A DNA stretch of 8,551 nucleotides from Crocinitomicaceae bacterium. Its GTDB lineage: Bacteria > Bacteroidota > Bacteroidia > Flavobacteriales_D > Crocinitomicaceae. Within the stretch, counting starts at the first letter, position 1, and each line of letters begins with the position of its first letter. This document shows positions 1-6,904 of this stretch, one piece after another. Under the pieces are notes generated by a model, which did not search any database, was not told where the DNA came from, and saw only the letters and a program-made list of their open reading frames with translations. A program made the position numbers and the translations under genes. The stretch lies in NCBI GenBank assembly GCA_013215515.1, contig JABSPC010000785.1:1-8551 (forward strand), read 5' to 3'.

Positions 1-12
1 ATATATCTCATT

Positions 13-3000
13 CTAATTTTCATCTATTTCAATTGTTCGTTGTCCTCCTCCTTCTATGTCCTTCGGTGCGTCTTTCAACTGCATCAATTCATCCCAAAGC
101 GCATTGGCTTCTTCCATGATTCCATCTTCGAAATTCGTATAATGTTCTCGGATACCTCTTAAATCCTGTTCTGCTTGGAATAAGTTGTCCTGAACCATAT
201 ATATACGAGCTCTTAAGATCATTCCTTTACCGATCCAATAATTGTATTGTGGTCTCATTTGAAGAAGTCCAAGAATCTCCTCATGTGCTTGGCTCAGTTT
301 GCCTTGTTTGAATGCAATATCAGCTAACGCATGTCTTGCTTCCGCACCCATGTTTGTGGTTGTGTTTTTCACAAGCCATTGCAATGAAAGTCTAGCGTCA
401 TTATAGTGTCCAATATTGTAATTCGACAACGCTCTAACATAATGAGACTGTAATTCTATATCACCACTTGTTTCAGGGCTAGCCAATACTTTACTTGCGT
501 AAAGAGCGGCATTTTGCCAATTCTCTATTTGGAAATGACATCTCATTAATCCAAGTTTCGCATCGTACTTATTCTCTGGATTTGAACCTACCTGCTCCAC
601 CCTCTTATAATATGGTATTGCCTCTTCAAATTGTCCCTCGTTGTATAAATAACTTGATACTCTCGCTGCAGCAAATTCCGTATATCTAGTTTTTGGCCCC
701 TTTAATTCCTCTCTGTAAATTGAAATCGCTGTTGCAATGTCTCCAATTTCAAAATGACTGTTTGCCAAATAATCAGATAATTCTGTTTTGTATCTACCAT
801 TAGGGAACTTCTCTAGGTACTTCTCTAGCTTTGGAATTGCTCGGCTATAACGTTCATTACTTGAAAGTGTACTATCATAGTACGCCTCAATTGCTGGTCC
901 GTAATACAGGTCCTCTTTTTCATCCGTTGTGAATTGAACACAAGAATATTGGCTTGCCAACACGTCAATCTTCTCTATTTCCCCAGTTTCAGTATAAAGA
1001 TTCTTTAAGCCCTGTGATACTCGATCACAAACTTTTGCGTCTGAGGCTCCGTACTCAGAAAGAATTGAAAGGTATTCTTCTTCTGCTTTATCGTAATTTC
1101 CTTGTTTAAAGTGAATGTCTGCAACATTAACCCTAGCGTCAATAACCAATGCAGAGTTCGGATAATCGAAAATAATCTTGTTGTAATAACTCAATGCTTT
1201 ATCGTATTCCCCATTCGCGTAATACGTTCTAGCCACTTCTTTAATAGAGGGCTGAAGATATCTTGATTGAGGATAGTTGTTGATGATATCCAATAAATGT
1301 GAAATCTTCTCCGACAATTTACCCGACATATATCCATATGTTTTTGCCATATAGAATAATGCTCTATCCTCGTATCCAGCCCTCAACGCAAGTGCCTTTT
1401 TGTAATACGAAATTGCTTCGACATTTTGGCTTAACACAAAATAAGTGTCTCCTATTCGCATTAGGGCATCCGCTTTTTTCTGATCATGTGCTGGGTTAGC
1501 GTCTATAAAACTTCTAAATGCTGATCCGGATTTTCTCAACTCATTTTCACGTTGAGACATATTCCCCTTTTTATGATAGGCATTGGCGCGCTCTAAATAA
1601 GAATACCCAATATTATACAATGACTCAGATTTTAAGCCTGGTGCTGTAGTCGATGGAAGCAAACCGAATTTCTTATAATTTTCGATTGCCTGATTGTATT
1701 TATTTTGTCTGAAGTACGAATCTGCTGTCCAGTAAACGGCCATTCCTGAAAGCGATTGGTCAATTGGATACTTCTTAGCCAAATTGAAAGAGGCAATGGC
1801 GCCCGTGTAATTGTTTTTCTGATAACGTTCAACTCCTTGATTGTATGCAATCAACTGATACGCTTGTTTCAATCGAATGTTTTTATTCGGCAATTTTTCC
1901 AATGATGCCAATGCTTTCGTATAGTTGTTTGTATTGACATACACATTAACTAGATACTGGTAGACATCTTCTTTCCGTTCCGAATTTGGATAGCGATCCA
2001 GATACATTTCAAACGCTTCCACTGCTTCATCATAAGGATTAATATCCAAGCGATAAGACAAGGTTGCATAATTGTAAAGCGCATCTTCCTGAATTACTGG
2101 GTCTTTATCAATAAACGCGGCTCTTTCGAATGCAGATCTAGCGGAAACGATGTTCTCCAACTTGAGCATGCATTCACCAATGTGGTAATAAGAAATTTGG
2201 CCTAAACTGTCTTCAACCTTTTTAACTTTATCAAATAAACGAACGGCTTTTTCATAATGCCCACTCTTATAATACGCATACCCCAACCGGTAATCTTCGT
2301 CTCTTGAAGTCTTACTTGACCTGTTGTATTTCTCAAGGTATGGAACTGCCTCGTCGTACTTTCCTATTCTATAAAATGCGTCTCCAATAAGAAGGTTAAT
2401 TTCCTTTTCTTTCAGTTTACCATCTTTACCGTAGATCTTTCCTGCGTATTTCGTAACCTCCTCATACTTACCTTGTAAATAATAAATCTGAGCAATATAG
2501 AAAGGAACTATTTCTCCGAATTTATCATGATCTTCCAATTTTAAGAACCCTTCTAAAGCTACTTGATACGATTCATTTTGATAAGCGATATGCGAATAAT
2601 AATACAACGCTGGAGCGGCATATTGTGAAACTCCACCTTTAATTTCAAGGAAAGCTATTCGTGCTGCCTCAAAGTTTTTTCCTTTAAAGTTTGCATACCC
2701 TATTTTGAAATAAAACTCTTCTCTATCCTCCATTGGAATATCTTGAACGCTCAACTTATTGAACCATTCCAAGGCATCATCCCACTTTTTCTTGTAATAA
2801 TAAAATTTACCAAGACGGTAATAAATGTCCTTCTTGTAAATACTTTCTGGATAATTTTTGTTGAATGACTCAAGAAGTGATACAGCATCATTGTTGTACA
2901 GTTCTAGCGCTGATATAGCCTCATAATAGGCCCCTTTCACATACATTGGATCATTTGGTTGATCAAAACCATCGATGAAGAGTCTAAATTCTCTCCGGGC

Positions 3001-3135
3001 TGCTGCGAACTGCTCTTTCTCAAACAACTCTTCTCCACGATAAAAATTCTCGTAATCACTGTTGTATTTTTCCGAAGTCTGCGCTGAGACTTGAAAGGAT
3101 ACGATTGCAATAAGAATAATTAGAATTCTTTTCAT
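13..3135 (-). CDS. Large secreted tetratricopeptide-repeat (TPR) protein
   Basis: This 1040-residue protein begins with a signal peptide (Lys-Arg, then a hydrophobic stretch at residues 4-16, then Ser-Ala before Gln19), so it should be exported, probably to the periplasm or the periplasmic face of the outer membrane. From about residue 30 to 1010 it is almost entirely helical repeats of roughly 34-40 residues with the TPR pattern (Gly/Ala-Tyr, Gly-x-Tyr-x-x-Ala, Ala-x-x-x-Tyr, Pro closing each repeat). The first repeat is near residues 31-64. There is no enzymatic domain, lipobox or type IX sorting domain, and the C-terminus is short and acidic. TPR arrays bind other proteins, so a scaffold role in an envelope complex is an inference; the exact partner is unknown. 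The ATG at 3135 is chosen because the signal peptide follows directly. It is transcribed divergently from ftsE. The reading frame is intact over 3.1 kb, which matters when judging the frameshifts elsewhere in the window. Confidence 0.9.
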   Translation of the reverse strand: MKRILIILIAIVSFQVSAQTSEKYNSDYENFYRGEELFEKEQFAAARREFRLFIDGFDQPNDPMYVKGAYYEAISALELYNNDAVSLLESFNKNYPESIYKKDIYYRLGKFYYYKKKWDDALEWFNKLSVQDIPMEDREEFYFKIGYANFKGKNFEAARIAFLEIKGGVSQYAAPALYYYSHIAYQNESYQVALEGFLKLEDHDKFGEIVPFYIAQIYYLQGKYEEVTKYAGKIYGKDGKLKEKEINLLIGDAFYRIGKYDEAVPYLEKYNRSSKTSRDEDYRLGYAYYKSGHYEKAVRLFDKVKKVEDSLGQISYYHIGECMLKLENIVSARSAFERAAFIDKDPVIQEDALYNYATLSYRLDINPYDEAVEAFEMYLDRYPNSERKEDVYQYLVNVYVNTNNYTKALASLEKLPNKNIRLKQAYQLIAYNQGVERYQKNNYTGAIASFNLAKKYPIDQSLSGMAVYWTADSYFRQNKYNQAIENYKKFGLLPSTTAPGLKSESLYNIGYSYLERANAYHKKGNMSQRENELRKSGSAFRSFIDANPAHDQKKADALMRIGDTYFVLSQNVEAISYYKKALALRAGYEDRALFYMAKTYGYMSGKLSEKISHLLDIINNYPQSRYLQPSIKEVARTYYANGEYDKALSYYNKIIFDYPNSALVIDARVNVADIHFKQGNYDKAEEEYLSILSEYGASDAKVCDRVSQGLKNLYTETGEIEKIDVLASQYSCVQFTTDEKEDLYYGPAIEAYYDSTLSSNERYSRAIPKLEKYLEKFPNGRYKTELSDYLANSHFEIGDIATAISIYREELKGPKTRYTEFAAARVSSYLYNEGQFEEAIPYYKRVEQVGSNPENKYDAKLGLMRCHFQIENWQNAALYASKVLASPETSGDIELQSHYVRALSNYNIGHYNDARLSLQWLVKNTTTNMGAEARHALADIAFKQGKLSQAHEEILGLLQMRPQYNYWIGKGMILRARIYMVQDNLFQAEQDLRGIREHYTNFEDGIMEEANALWDELMQLKDAPKDIEGGGQRTIEIDEN

Positions 3136-3211
3136 TTTAACTGCTTTATAACCAAGTAAAAGTAATCGACTTGATAAGGGGTTTGGAGAGGCGCCTTAAA
3201 AGTTTTAAACG

Positions 3212-3292
3212 CGATTCTGTTAAGATTATTTCCAAAGGGTATGACAAAATCCATACCGTTATTCTCACCTTTACATTAAACAAACAGAATCG
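3212..3292. repeat. 10-bp perfect inverted repeat ending at the ftsE start codon
   Basis: CGATTCTGTT (3212-3221) is matched by its exact reverse complement AACAGAATCG (3283-3292). The last base of the right arm is the first base of the GTG start codon of ftsE. The 61-nt interior holds a second, smaller inverted repeat, GGTATG (3238-3243) with CATACC (3252-3257). Just upstream lie two more palindromes: AGGCGCCT (3189-3196) and TTAAAAGTTTTAA (3196-3208). If transcribed toward ftsE, the arms could pair and occlude the start codon. As DNA they could equally be two half-sites for a regulator between the divergent TPR and ftsE genes. The repeat is directly visible; any function is inference. Confidence 0.55.
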
Positions 3293-4005
3293 TGAACAAT
3301 GTAATTGAAATCAAATCTGGCGAAATTCAACAAAATAAGCTTGTTGTTTTAAAAAATATAAACGTCGAGATTAAATCGAATGAATTCGTATACCTCATTG
3401 GGAAAACGGGGAGTGGAAAGAGTAGTTTACTCAAGGTGCTTTACGGTGAGCTTATGTTGTCAAATGGAACCGGAAGGATTGACTCATTTGATCTCAATTC
3501 GCTTAGGAAAAAGGACATTCCCAACCTAAGAAGATCCTTAGGGATTGTATTTCAGGACTTTCAATTATTGACAGATCGTACCGTTTTAGACAATTTAATG
3601 TTTGTAATGGGCGCTTCTGGATGGAAGGATAAAACCAAAATGCAAAAGCGCGCAAAGGAGGTGTTGCAACTTGTTGGTATAGAGCAGAAAATTAACTCAA
3701 TGCCGTTTGCCCTTTCTGGAGGAGAACAGCAGCGTGTGGCAATTGCTCGAGCGCTACTCAACAACCCTAAGTTAATTCTAGCAGATGAACCAACTGGAAA
3801 TTTAGATCCAGAAACATCTGAAGAAATTATGCGATTATTATTGGCCATTAGCAAAGAAGGAAGCACTTCTGTATTAATGGCAACCCACGATATGTCTATG
3901 GTTGAGAAATACCCTGGACGAATATTAAGGGTAGAAGACCAAACAGAAAAAGAAATAAATACGATCAATCAATTTGATCCGTTTACGCCCTTTACAACAG
4001 AATAA
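3292..4005 (+). CDS. ftsE: FtsE-type cell-division ABC transporter ATPase
   Basis: This 237-residue ABC ATPase has every expected motif: Walker A GKTGSGKS (residues 37-44), Q-loop Gln88, signature LSGGEQQ (141-147), Walker B LILADEPTGNLD (161-172, catalytic Glu166) and switch His199. The closest family is FtsE, the cytoplasmic ATPase that pairs with the membrane protein FtsX to control peptidoglycan hydrolases during division. The LolD/MacB-type ATPases share the same general layout, so the label rests on the overall FtsE-like sequence (for example FQDFQLL at residues 87-93 and DRTVLDNL at 95-102). The start is GTG at 3292; no ATG in frame fits better, because the beta-strand before Walker A begins almost at once. 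About 30 residues follow the core fold at the C-terminus. No ftsX is nearby. The stop codon lies 1 nt before the next start, so the two genes are probably cotranscribed. Confidence 0.85.
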   Translation: MNNVIEIKSGEIQQNKLVVLKNINVEIKSNEFVYLIGKTGSGKSSLLKVLYGELMLSNGTGRIDSFDLNSLRKKDIPNLRRSLGIVFQDFQLLTDRTVLDNLMFVMGASGWKDKTKMQKRAKEVLQLVGIEQKINSMPFALSGGEQQRVAIARALLNNPKLILADEPTGNLDPETSEEIMRLLLAISKEGSTSVLMATHDMSMVEKYPGRILRVEDQTEKEINTINQFDPFTPFTTE

Positions 4006-4006
4006 A

Positions 4007-4324
4007 ATGCTAGCAAAAACACCTAAGCCTCCTTATTATGCTGTGATTTTTAGTGCTGCTCAATCGGCTAACCTCGATGGTTATGATGACATGGTGGCAA
4101 AAATGGTCGAATTGGCTTCTCAGCAAAATGGTTTTTTGGGTGTTGATTCTGCACAGGGAAATCCTGAAATCACAGTTTCTTATTGGAAAAGTGAAGAGGA
4201 TATATTGAATTGGAGGTCCAGTATTGAACATCAGGAGGCACAAAAACAAGGAAAAGAGAGTTGGTATGATGCCTTTGAAATTAGAATTGCTAAAGTTGCA
4301 AGAGCTTATTCATTCCAAAAATAG
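4007..4324 (+). CDS. ABM-superfamily (antibiotic biosynthesis monooxygenase-like) small protein
   Basis: This 105-residue protein resembles the ABM dimeric alpha-beta barrel family (COG2329-like). It has the opening TPKPPYYAVIF, a helix around residues 27-37 (DMVAKMVELAS), the turn GFLGVDSAQG (42-51), the strand EITVSYWKSEED (53-64) and the segment EHQEAQKQGKESWY (73-86), which is typical of the family. Despite the name, most members are uncharacterised; a few oxidise polyketides or degrade haem, and small redox or stress roles have been proposed. No substrate can be assigned here. The ATG at 4007 is preferred over an upstream TTG at 3974 because it starts right after the ftsE stop and matches the usual family N-terminus. 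It sits in the ftsE transcription unit, although the two functions have no obvious link. Confidence 0.8.
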   Translation: MLAKTPKPPYYAVIFSAAQSANLDGYDDMVAKMVELASQQNGFLGVDSAQGNPEITVSYWKSEEDILNWRSSIEHQEAQKQGKESWYDAFEIRIAKVARAYSFQK

Positions 4325-4367
4325 CCCGTTTTCTTTAACTATACTTGCCGTATCTCACTAAAAACCA

Positions 4368-5003
4368 ACGAAATACCTTTTGCTCTTCTTTGTCCTGTTT
4401 ATCGCATCGAATAGTTATTCTCAGGATTATCCAGATACGCTTTACTCTAAACCTGGAATGGTTCGCTATGCAAAAATCACTAAAACCATTAAAAAACACC
4501 ATTCATTACCAGTATGTGAACCCTAAAGGTCCCGTTATTTCTTCTCAAATTAAAAAGTCCAGCCTAAAATTTGTTGCAAATGATCAATCTGAGGAAGCGC
4601 AATTAGCCCAACTTCGAGTTAAACGGGATAGTATTCCAACTTATAGGTCAAATTTTGCGATAAATTCAATTTCACCCTTACTCCTTGGAGTCAACGTTAA
4701 TTTCCTCACTCGATTCGGAGAAAATTATCGTCATAGTCTCTACGTTCCAGCCCGTATAAGTGCTTATCTATTGAGCTTTTTTTACGCAGACATTGGTTTA
4801 GGCTATGCATATACACTGGAAAAAACGAAAGCTTTATTTTTATGATTTCAGTGGTTCCAACTTTATATTTTGTAGAGGGTGAAATCGGTGGTGGAGCAAT
4901 TCTCTCTTTAATGTTAATGGGTATTAAACAATTGAGCGAAATTGTTACACTAAATTGGGCGTTTGGCGCTGGGCCTACTGTTAATGGTCCATTCAATGGT
5001 TCA
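4368..5003 (+). pseudogene. Degraded outer-membrane beta-barrel-like protein gene
   Basis: Reading across three segments gives one plausible protein of about 210 residues. Segment one (frame of 4368) encodes a clear signal peptide, KYLLLFFVLFIASNSYS before Gln-Asp, but the codon where Met is expected (4368-4370) is ACG, and a TAA lies three codons upstream of it. That frame stops at 4524-4526. Segment two, in the +1 frame, runs to about 4824 and carries barrel-like strands such as SPLLLGVNVNFLTRFGEN and YADIGLGYAYTL; this frame stops at 4843-4845. Segment three returns to the first frame from about 4824 (SVVPTLYFVEGEIGGGA, then LNWAFGAGPTVN). The likely shift points are the six-A runs at 4491-4496 and 4820-4825. 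The alternation of short hydrophobic strands with Gly and aromatic residues is typical of small Bacteroidota outer-membrane proteins. The last strand or strands appear missing, because the frame runs directly into the VOC gene. A sequencing error in the A runs is the main alternative to real decay. Confidence 0.65.
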
Positions 5004-5018
5004 ATGTCCTTTAATGGT
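4981..5018 (+). repeat. Short direct repeats at the barrel/VOC junction
   Basis: TTAATGGT occurs at 4981-4988 and again at 5011-5018, exactly 30 bp apart. A near copy, TTCAATGGT, lies between them at 4992-5000. All are in the same reading frame and encode Asn-Gly each time. They sit where barrel-like sequence gives way to the VOC motif, so they could be traces of a deletion between short homologies. The repeats are seen directly; their role in the deletion is inference. Confidence 0.4.
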
Positions 5019-5437
5019 AATTGCAAACAAGCATTTGACTTTTATCAATCCGTTTTTGGAGGCGGTTTTCAACATGTCGGAACCTTCGCAGATATGCCAC
5101 AAAAAGAAGGAGCGCCACCAATGTCTGAGGAAATGAAATCTCAAATTATGCATCTTTCATTCCCGATCAGTAAAGAAACAATGCTAATGGGCAGCGATGC
5201 TGGTGGTGAGTGGTCCCCTACAGTCCAACAAGGAAACAATTTTACTGTTTCGGTTAACACGGATACGACAGAAGAAGCCGGTCGTATCTTCAGTGCTTTA
5301 GCCAAAGAAGGGAAAATCACTATGCCCCTATAGAAAAAACATTCTGGGGTTCTTACTTTGGAATGCTCACCGATCAATTTGGAATTAACTGGATGGTTAG
5401 CTGCGAATTACCACATCAAAAGCAAGGTGAAAAATAA
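5004..5437 (+). pseudogene. VOC-family (PhnB/glyoxalase-like) gene with a 3' frameshift
   Basis: From ATG 5004 the frame encodes FNGNCKQAFDFYQSVFGG, the hallmark first strand and helix of PhnB-like vicinal-oxygen-chelate proteins. It continues through PMSEEMKSQIMHLSFPI, LMGSDAGGEW and the NNFTVSVNTDTTEEAGRIFSAL region. After Thr-Met-Pro-Leu it hits TAG at 5331-5333. The expected family ending (EKTFWGSYFGMLTDQFGINW) continues in the -1 frame from about 5327 to TAA at 5435-5437. Restoring one C in the CCCC run at 5325-5328 would repair the gene. The N-terminus is also short: family members normally have several residues before the FNGN motif, and here the upstream frame is continuous with the broken barrel gene. 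These proteins share the glyoxalase fold and the substrates of most are unknown. The gene may be inactive, recoded or wrongly sequenced. It ends 13 bp from the convergent cyclotransferase stop. Confidence 0.75.
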
Positions 5438-5450
5438 GTGGTTCAGAAAC

Positions 5451-6524
5451 TTAATTCCTAGCAAACTCAACTTCGAACAAATACTTCCAGTTTTTTCCTG
5501 TTAAATAGGTTTTTCCTGTTTCAGAATTGAATGCAATTCCGTTAAGAACTTCTCCATTTCCTCGGCCTGCGGCATAAAGTGCGTCACAGTTTATTTGCTC
5601 AAGAACCTTCCCCGATTCGGGGTCAATAGCGACAACCAAGTTTGTTTGGTACACATTCGCATATATCTTACCATCAATGTATTCGAGCTCATTCAATTGA
5701 GTCATCGGACCTCGATCATTGTAAACGTCTATTGTTTTTTGAATTTGAAAGTTCTTAGGGTTTCTAAACGTAATTCGCTCCGTTCCATCTGACATAATTA
5801 AGAATTCGCCATCATTACATAACCCCCATCCTTCTTGTCCAATAAAATCAAAATCATCAAGAATTTGAATTGAGCCATCCAAAGAATACACAAAACACTT
5901 TCCTTTTTTCCATGTCAATTGATACAGTAAATCGTCATGAATCGTAATTCCTTCGCCGAAATAGGCCCCGTTAAGCGTTTGAGAAAACCCTTCCACTGGC
6001 TCCCCATCTAACGTAACTTCAGATACTTTTGATTTTCCAAACTGACCCGTTCCTTCAAACAAACGGCCTTTATAGAATTCTAATCCTTGAGTATAACTTG
6101 AAACGTCGTGCCTGTAGGTGTCTACAATTTTGGCCGTTAACTGCTCTGGGGTTATGTCTGATAGAACTCTTAAGTGTCTATCATCACTATTCTTAACGCC
6201 TTTTACGTTTGTTGAAACAACTTGCAATGTGAACGTTCCTATTCGATCTGGAGCAAATGTAAACTCCATATTTGAAGTTGGTTTGTTCCACGACTTAATG
6301 ACTTTGGAATTAAAAATAAGATCCACTTTAGCTAAATCTTCTTTCTCTACTAGTTTTATTTTAATTGTTGATTCAGTGTTCACAGTAGTCCCCACATTTC
6401 CTTCAAAATTAAACGCTACATGAACTATCAATTCATCCGTTTCGGAATCGCCCTTCATCAATGGAAGTATGACTAAAGCTCCTCCAACCAGTACGATTAG
6501 AGCTACAACAATGTATTTTTTCAT
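5451..6524 (-). CDS. Membrane-anchored glutaminyl-peptide cyclotransferase (glutamine cyclotransferase family)
   Basis: This 357-residue enzyme should convert N-terminal Gln of exported proteins to pyroglutamate with release of ammonia. Residues 4-22 form an uncleaved-looking membrane anchor, so the rest should face the periplasm. Residues about 30-122 look like an Ig-like all-beta domain. Residues about 130-355 are the five-bladed propeller of the plant/bacterial glutamine cyclotransferase family, with SYTQGLEF (143-150), FGEGIT (189-194), LTWK (203-206), GWGLCNDGEFLIMSDG (232-247), LNELE (277-281), VLNGIAF (326-332) and LTGKNW (341-346). From memory of the papaya enzyme, the catalytic Glu matches Glu191, and other active-site positions match Gln146, Asn278 and Lys344. 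Tyr replaces a usual Phe at 144 and a usual Trp at 292. The start codon overlaps the ytxJ stop as ATGA, which implies translational coupling. No frameshift is present. Confidence 0.9.
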   Translation of the reverse strand: MKKYIVVALIVLVGGALVILPLMKGDSETDELIVHVAFNFEGNVGTTVNTESTIKIKLVEKEDLAKVDLIFNSKVIKSWNKPTSNMEFTFAPDRIGTFTLQVVSTNVKGVKNSDDRHLRVLSDITPEQLTAKIVDTYRHDVSSYTQGLEFYKGRLFEGTGQFGKSKVSEVTLDGEPVEGFSQTLNGAYFGEGITIHDDLLYQLTWKKGKCFVYSLDGSIQILDDFDFIGQEGWGLCNDGEFLIMSDGTERITFRNPKNFQIQKTIDVYNDRGPMTQLNELEYIDGKIYANVYQTNLVVAIDPESGKVLEQINCDALYAAGRGNGEVLNGIAFNSETGKTYLTGKNWKYLFEVEFARN

Positions 6525-6904
6525 TCTTTTCTTAGTATCGATTCTATTTTCCTTGCATTAATTCCTGAATGCGTTGCTTCATAAACCACCTCTGTTCCTT
6601 TGAGTACAATTGCCTGAGGCGATTGGTGAAACACACCTGTCAGAACAACAATTTCATTTGAAACGTCTCGATGATTCAATAAATCTAGAATATAAACATC
6701 TGCAAGAGTGTCTTGAGATGTCCAATTCGCCTTGAATGACTCGAGCGCCATTGCCGAAATTCCGCACCTAGTGCTGTGTTTAAAAATAACTACAGGCTTC
6801 TCCTGAGCTGCAACAATAATTTCATTCAATTGTTCAATTGAATTCAGTTGATTCCAAACCATCGTCGATTTGGCTTCCGATTTATTTTTTGAAAAAAGTC
6901 CCAT
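6521..6904 (-). CDS. ytxJ: YtxJ-type bacillithiol-system monothiol redox protein
   Basis: This 127-residue thioredoxin-fold protein matches the YtxJ family by its single-cysteine motif HSTRCGISAMAL (Cys47), the DLLNHRDVSNEI segment (residues 74-85) and the cis-proline stretch HQSPQAIVL (Pro96). YtxJ is proposed to act as a monothiol bacilliredoxin, reducing mixed disulfides between proteins and bacillithiol in the cytoplasm. The assignment here is by family, not by experiment. There is no resolving second cysteine, as expected for the family, and no signal peptide. Its ATG shares one base with the pheS stop (TAATG) and its TGA overlaps the next ATG (ATGA), so it is the middle gene of a tightly coupled operon. 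The presence of YtxJ suggests that the organism makes bacillithiol, but no synthesis gene is in the window. Confidence 0.85.
   Translation of the reverse strand: MGLFSKNKSEAKSTMVWNQLNSIEQLNEIIVAAQEKPVVIFKHSTRCGISAMALESFKANWTSQDTLADVYILDLLNHRDVSNEIVVLTGVFHQSPQAIVLKGTEVVYEATHSGINARKIESILRKE

Noticed and set aside
3561..3968. Long minus-strand open frame opposite ftsE
   Set aside because: It is antisense to a fully conserved ABC ATPase, and its peptide has no recognisable features; it is a shadow.
3974..4006. Extended ABM start at TTG 3974 inside ftsE
   Set aside because: The added residues are unlike the family N-terminus, and an ATG lies 1 nt after the ftsE stop.
4345..4494. Frame upstream of the barrel segment opening at a TTG (4345)
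   Set aside because: The peptide is not protein-like (Cys/Ser/Arg rich without a signal peptide), while the overlapping frame from 4368 encodes a clean signal peptide.
4820..4826. Programmed -1 frameshift site of the A AAA AAC type
   Set aside because: The heptamer is not in the required phase (the incoming frame reads GAA AAA ACG) and only six As are present; decay or a miscounted homopolymer is simpler.
4706..5026. Minus-strand open frame opposite the barrel remnant
   Set aside because: The peptide is low in recognisable structure and lies opposite sequence that explains itself as barrel and VOC coding on the plus strand.
5405..5450. Bidirectional terminator between the convergent VOC and cyclotransferase genes
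   Set aside because: Only a 5-bp ACCAC/GTGGT match with a loop of more than 20 nt was found, and there is no T-tract on either strand.
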